The notes under the pieces are model-generated. The model saw only the letters and a program-made list of their open reading frames with translations, was not told the DNA's origin and made no database searches. Positions 6,701 through 8,217 of a stretch of 8,217 bases of DNA are shown one piece after another. The stretch is taken from contig JACPVN010000480.1 of assembly GCA_016191715.1 (NCBI GenBank), positions 1-8,217 on the forward strand, read 5' to 3'. A program made the translations under genes and the position numbers. How positions within the stretch are numbered: the first letter of the stretch is position 1; every line of letters starts with the position of its first letter. Source of the DNA: Ignavibacteriota bacterium. Lineage in GTDB: Bacteria > Bacteroidota > Ignavibacteria > UBA10030 > SZUA-254.

Positions 6701-6812
6701 TTCTACCCTTCCGAGCGGCGTCTATTATTATCGCTTGAATGTGGAAACACTGGATGACGATGGTTTGGCTGAAAACATGACGAGCGTGAAGAAGATGATA
6801 TTGCTCAGATAA
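3726..6812 (+). CDS. T9SS-secreted SBBP beta-propeller protein
   Basis: A 1028-residue extracellular protein. Residues 1-20 are a signal peptide. About 84-500 hold eight repeats of 52-56 residues with the SBBP-type motif (A.DIAVDASGNVYVTG, then DY.TIKYNS.G..QW..RYNG); conserved aspartates fall near 92, 145, 198, 251, 303, 359, 412 and 465, probably forming a beta-propeller. About 509-576 is a divergent InlB-like repeat domain (FTLAVNATNGIV, GYDFTGWSGD, INATY). About 577-926 is a region I cannot assign. About 927-1028 is a type A T9SS sorting domain: LYQNYPNPFNPTT, VTLKVFNLLGQEVATLLN, LPSGVYYYRL and a basic VKKMILLR end. Family knowledge says such proteins cross the outer membrane by T9SS and lose this domain, becoming secreted or anchored; the ligand is unknown. 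GGAG 5 bp before the ATG supports the start. The propeller part looks more AT-rich than the last third, so the gene may be a domain shuffle. It converges with the toxin gene. Confidence 0.88.
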   Translation: MKYFITFFIFTFAFCIALDAQIPGKLSTNGLRVSSSTSLGSSGPQNLLFHSSIYLHNVQNQSSDSVVETWVKNSDLSSGINTLDIANDMAQDISGNIYVTGISGSGWDRLDYLTIKYNSVGESLWIARYNGSGNGVDYASAIAVDASGNVYVTGSSEGLGTSDDYATIKYDSSGVEQWVVRYNGSRNVVDAASDIAVDAIGNVYVTGYSGEVGTSDDYTTIKYNSSGEEQWAMHYNGPTNSSDKATALSIDALGNIYVTGNSESATWYDIATVKYNSLGIEEWVVRYNGFANLNDEATAIAVDASGGVYVAGMIYEEAYHGNYITIKYDATGVLQWTKIFRSSNRYSYIDNSAVAITVDGAGNIYSTGYIYDGVAARDYLTVKYSSAGTVLWSVKYNGPENSYDVAHDIAVDISGNVYVTGTGYSSTTGVDYVTVKYNSLGVQQWMSRYTGTGNNDDTPASIVVDASGNVCVTGYSLGSETGYDYATIKYSTTGIKQWSNTVNFVINTFTLAVNATNGIVTKNPDQATYEQGTVVMMTQTADRGYDFTGWSGDTTGTDNPISVTMDRDKIINATYSINSTYVQQYRSATSESWALAKDTKGKFKSLPRKPDKNFFKFNLIADSTGVLSLDFGATAKGAITRGKLKVDTLSIFTNVKKLKDTLSVTRGETLQVDGIATIGKVLKVKYAWGQKGKPTLVSSYKLNQPGLPMPNYHNVGEEVFAQGAFPNGLVVGIPQGTKGANSVLHKKYADVQKSLVKIIKKIPVLHSDTLSARCLDSLDGTKKKPIATQQKSLPPDKHNNRLFAEALALELNIAASAREKFPIGLGELTFEDTVANPFNGQPVSTISAMADSMLSCLSLASISGETYDDLYSAIRMINQAFSDTLVDTLSFASKTKLTGVKRLLDVYYLHVTPGLEPISLVSFNEQLSEEPEGFALYQNYPNPFNPTTNFGFRIANFGSVTLKVFNLLGQEVATLLNNETMDEGEYEIPFDASTLPSGVYYYRLNVETLDDDGLAENMTSVKKMILLR
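6570..6600 (+). repeat. In-gene TTTCGGAT repeats within the T9SS domain
   Basis: AATTTCGGAT occurs at 6570-6579 and again at 6591-6600 (period 21 bp), with TTCGGATT between them, encoding NFG-FRIA-NFG. This replaces the usual beta-strand sequence after the NPFNPTT motif without changing the frame, and, from memory of the family, without changing the length either. Confidence 0.5.
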
Positions 6813-6835
6813 GGACATTCTAAAAGATGACGAAT

Positions 6836-6916
6836 ACTTGCCACGCACTTCTCTTGGAAATATTGCCAAAGTTCGGACGATAATCGGATTGTATGAAGAA
6901 AAAGTGCGTGGCAAGT
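6836..6916. repeat. 81-bp TIR element, copy 2 (MITE-like)
   Basis: Terminal repeats ACTTGCCACGCACTT (6836-6850) and AAGTGCGTGGCAAGT (6902-6916) extend by AT/AT to 17 perfect base pairs (6834-6850 and 6902-6918). It differs from copy 1 at two interior positions. Confidence 0.7.
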
Positions 6917-6979
6917 ATAATTCACTATTCACAAATTAACGAATCACAAAACGAAGTGCGTGGCGCGTTACAACAACTT

Positions 6980-7032
6980 GTAGGACGAAATTTATTTCGT
7001 CTGCATAATAGTCGAGATAAATCTCGACCTAC
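6980..7032. repeat. Opposed GTAG-footed hairpin pair (BIME-like), copy 2
   Basis: GTAG (6980-6983), arms GACGAAAT/ATTTCGTC (6984-7001), spacer, arms GTCGAGAT/ATCTCGAC (7011-7028) and CTAC (7029-7032). Both stems are unchanged from copy 1; the only difference is one base in the spacer. Confidence 0.65.
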
Positions 7033-7078
7033 AGAAAGAAAAGAAGTGAAACAGAGTTCAAAGAGAAGAAGATGTTTC

Positions 7079-7411
7079 TTACAGAAATTGGATTTGGTTT
7101 TCCATCTCGGAAGAATCCAATACTTCGCACAGAAGAGAAATACCATTCACGATTTGACTGATGGAAAGACTTTTCGACGCAAAGACTATTCCGCAGTGCG
7201 AACTACCTTGGGCATGAATGCGAAGGAAATCTTCATCCTGAGTAATCAACACTCTGCCGAGTCGGGTAGCGAGGTGTAGATGTTCTTCATCTGCCGCGCC
7301 ACGCATCAACGCTTCGGGAGTAGTAAGAACATCGAGACCGCGATATCGCAAAGCGGCGATAACTGCACGTGCGATATGTTCATCCGTGTACAGCTTCACC
7401 AAATCGTTCAC
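7079..7411 (-). CDS. DUF5615 PIN-like toxin (VapC45-type)
   Basis: A 110-residue protein matching the DUF5615 PIN-like/Mut7-C-related family: LYTDEHI near the N-terminus, GAADEEHLHLATRLGRVLITQDEDF in the middle and HCGIVFASK after it. Acidic residues D10, E11, D41, D59 and D61 sit where PIN-like nucleases bind metal. In the known VapBC45 pair of Mycobacterium tuberculosis, a DUF5615 toxin is paired with a DUF433 antitoxin, and the same pair is seen here. It is probably an RNase whose target cannot be told from sequence. The start is a GTG at 7411, which overlaps the antitoxin's 3' end by 32 bp; a second GTG at 7399 would give a start nearer to the usual LYTDEH. GAGAAAAAA before the first is only a weak ribosome binding site, so translational coupling is likely. 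Confidence 0.82.
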   Translation of the reverse strand: MNDLVKLYTDEHIARAVIAALRYRGLDVLTTPEALMRGAADEEHLHLATRLGRVLITQDEDFLRIHAQGSSHCGIVFASKSLSISQIVNGISLLCEVLDSSEMENQIQFL

Positions 7412-7718
7412 GTAGTTTTTTCTCGACTAACGATGGCGTGGCATTGCGCATCGCTTCAACAAACTCATCATCGCGTTTTGCCCGCTCGTCAATCTCGGTT
7501 TTGTGGTCATAATAGTACGCAAGTGCGGCGTAAACTCCCAGAAGCGGAATATCATATTCACTTGCAATTTCATCGGCGCTCATACCGAGCGCATCATGCC
7601 AGATGACGATGTTATGTACGGTGATTCGATGCCCGGCGATGCGCGGCTTGCCGCCGCATACGCCCGGAGTAATTTCGATATGTTTATCAAGCGTGTCGGT
7701 TTGCATTATTGTTTCCAT
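7380..7718 (-). CDS. DUF433 antitoxin (VapB45-type)
   Basis: A 112-residue protein with the DUF433 signature: ITPGVCGGKPRIAGHRI (about residues 16-32), then a helix-turn-helix region MSADEIASEYDIPLLGVYAALAYYYDH (about 46-72), and a charged C-terminal tail that in such systems usually wraps the toxin. It is the first gene of a two-gene operon; its last 32 bp overlap the toxin's start in another reading frame, giving antitoxin-first order and coupled translation. As in other toxin-antitoxin pairs it should neutralise the toxin and bind its own promoter, which would lie between 7719 and the 81-bp repeat at 7779-7859. The start may be the ATG at 7718, with no clear ribosome binding site, or the ATG at 7706, which has GGA at a reasonable distance. 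Family call is confident; regulation is inferred. Confidence 0.83.
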   Translation of the reverse strand: METIMQTDTLDKHIEITPGVCGGKPRIAGHRITVHNIVIWHDALGMSADEIASEYDIPLLGVYAALAYYYDHKTEIDERAKRDDEFVEAMRNATPSLVEKKLRERFGEAVHG

Positions 7719-7778
7719 TGTTATTTGAACGGGTGTAATCTAAGGAATGAAATTTCAAAATACAATTTGGGTAAGAGA

Positions 7779-7859
7779 ACTTGCCACGCACTTCTCTTTG
7801 AAAATTTGTCAACGTTCGGGCTATGAACGGACTTTATGAAGAACAAGTGCGTGGCAAGT
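7779..7859. repeat. 81-bp TIR element, copy 3 (diverged)
   Basis: The same perfect 15-bp ends, ACTTGCCACGCACTT (7779-7793) and AAGTGCGTGGCAAGT (7845-7859), and the same total length of 81 bp, but about ten interior differences from copy 1. The homology continues weakly to about 7890 (CCACAAATTAAGCAATAAC, then GAAGTG) and then stops: the GTAG hairpin pair of the other copies is absent. It lies 61 bp upstream of the antitoxin start, within reach of its promoter. Confidence 0.7.
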
Positions 7860-7914
7860 ATAATCCACAAATTAAGCAATAACTAACTGAAGTGACACAA
7901 GAATGAAAAAACTT

Positions 7915-8071
7915 TGCAATAACCCCACGATTTATCGTGGGGGAAAAAGAATCTCCGCACCCAAAGTGGCTTTAGCCACTGAAATCAGGGCTGAAGCCCA
8001 AGTTTTCTTGTGCGTTTGTTTCCCCATCCGGTCCCTAAGGGATGGCTTCGCCAAAGGATGGGGTTATTGCA
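7915..8071. repeat. Nested multi-hairpin element with 12-bp outer inverted repeat
   Basis: Outer arms TGCAATAACCCC (7915-7926) and GGGGTTATTGCA (8060-8071) enclose several perfect small stems. These are CCCCACGAT/ATCGTGGGG (7923-7942), AGTGGCT/AGCCACT (7965-7980), GGGCT/AGCCC (7988-7999), TCCCT/AGGGA (8032-8042) and TGGC/GCCA (8043-8053), plus CCCCATCC (8022-8029) pairing with GGATGGGG (8056-8063). Outer and inner stems compete for the CCCC and GGGG bases. It resembles a composite of several dispersed hairpin repeats, or a branched structured RNA; no protein is encoded. Confidence 0.6.
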
Positions 8072-8099
8072 CAGATAGTTTTTCACACTTGCGTAACTA

Positions 8100-8216
8100 C
8101 TAATTAACGATTGGCGCTGGCGGCACGGCGAAGTCGACGCTGGGCGGCAGGTCGGCCGCCGCGCTGGCCGCGATGTGGCCGGCAAGCAGGTCGAGGCGCT
8201 GTTCCAGGTCGGCGAT
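8100..8216 (-). CDS. 3' fragment of a GC-rich gene, foreign to the rest of the window
   Basis: On the minus strand the end of the window reads as 38 residues, IADLEQRLDLLAGHIAASAA then ADLPPSVDFAVPPAPIVN, ending at TAG (8102-8100). Nearly every third codon position from 8216 down to about 8111 is G or C, as in high-GC Proteobacteria or Actinobacteria and quite unlike the AT-rich coding style of the other genes. The stop and last two codons come from the AT-rich CTAATTAACGA motif, which matches repeats elsewhere in the window, so the true gene probably continues past a junction near 8111. The product is not recognised. A chimeric assembly end is the most likely explanation; recent transfer is the alternative. 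Confidence 0.4.
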   Translation of the reverse strand: MADLEQRLDLLAGHIAASAAADLPPSVDFAVPPAPIVN

Positions 8217-8217
8217 C

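Larger units (their letters stand above)
6833..7033. repeat. 201-bp dispersed repeat, copy 2
   Basis: Same length as 1346-1546 with 4 mismatches counted by eye and no gaps. It starts 20 bp after the stop of the propeller gene and ends 46 bp before the 3' end of the convergent toxin gene, so its hairpins lie where a bidirectional terminator would be useful. The + strand frame 6893-7279 and the minus frames here are artefacts of this repeat. Confidence 0.85.
7719..8099. other. Non-coding region upstream of the toxin-antitoxin operon
   Basis: No gene is visible on either strand; the open frames at 7903-8103 and 7985-8185 pass through palindromic repeats. It holds a 60-bp AT-rich segment where the antitoxin promoter should lie, the third 81-bp TIR element with a diverged flank (7779-7896) and a cluster of nested hairpins (7915-8071). 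Confidence 0.65.

Noticed and set aside
1194..6932. Apparent paralogous minus-strand proteins at 1194-1445 and 6648-6932 with the same N-terminus (MNSEL.LPRTFSSYN)
   Set aside because: The similarity is just the 201-bp repeat read antisense; each then runs antisense through a better-supported gene.
6893..7606. + strand open frames at 6893-7279 and 7280-7606
   Set aside because: They start in the repeat and lie antisense to the toxin and antitoxin genes, which have strong family motifs.
7903..8185. Open frames at 7903-8103 (+) and 7985-8185 (-)
   Set aside because: They run through perfect palindromes, and the second crosses the abrupt GC junction in a frame with poor coding character.
1..8217. 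tRNA, rRNA or known riboswitch
   Set aside because: No cloverleaf with a CCA end, rRNA-like sequence or recognisable riboswitch core was found by reading; hairpin clusters lack these hallmarks.

Overview
The window looks like a repeat-rich, accessory stretch of a Bacteroidota/Ignavibacteria-type genome, probably a metagenome-derived contig. Three things in the sequence support this. One long exported protein ends in a textbook type A Por/type IX secretion (T9SS) C-terminal domain (NYPNPFNPTT ... LPSGVYYYRL ... VKKMILLR). A second exported protein ends in a Fibrobacter-succinogenes-major-paralogous (FISUMP) domain. The intergenic DNA is AT-rich and packed with short hairpin repeats. No species can be named from the sequence alone.

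Layout. Bases 1-583 hold no gene, only a mosaic of short repeats. Bases 584-922 (+) encode a stand-alone AraC-type helix-turn-helix protein. Bases 1101-1337 (+) are the 3' remnant of a fibronectin-III-like protein. Bases 1338-1937 are non-coding, with a 201-bp repeat, inverted repeats and several hairpins. Bases 1938-3380 (+) encode a 480-residue exported protein with two Ig/FN3-like repeats and a FISUMP domain. Bases 3381-3725 hold rearranged versions of repeat modules already seen at 1554-1735. Bases 3726-6812 (+) encode a 1028-residue secreted protein: SBBP-type beta-propeller repeats, an InlB-like repeat domain, an unassigned module and the T9SS domain. Bases 6813-7078 carry the second copy of the 201-bp repeat, between convergent genes. 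Bases 7718-7079 (-) encode an overlapping DUF433 antitoxin / DUF5615 PIN-like toxin pair of the VapBC45 type. Bases 7719-8110 hold a third copy of the 81-bp terminal-inverted-repeat element and a cluster of nested hairpins. From about 8111 to the end the DNA switches abruptly to about 75% GC and reads as a fragment of a foreign-looking gene, most simply a chimeric contig end.

The two large + strand genes are probably envelope or extracellular proteins. Each is preceded by the same kind of AT-rich TTCACTAATTAAC-type repeat tract and then a clear ribosome binding site. The toxin-antitoxin pair is a separate two-gene operon pointing the other way. No known multi-gene novel system is evident in the proteins. 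The strongest unexplained signal is in the intergenic DNA: an 81-bp element in three copies of identical length with 15-17 bp perfect terminal inverted repeats; GTAG-footed hairpins in REP/BIME-like arrangement; and a set of hairpins with unrelated stems that all share the tetraloop TAAA (TTTA on the other strand).
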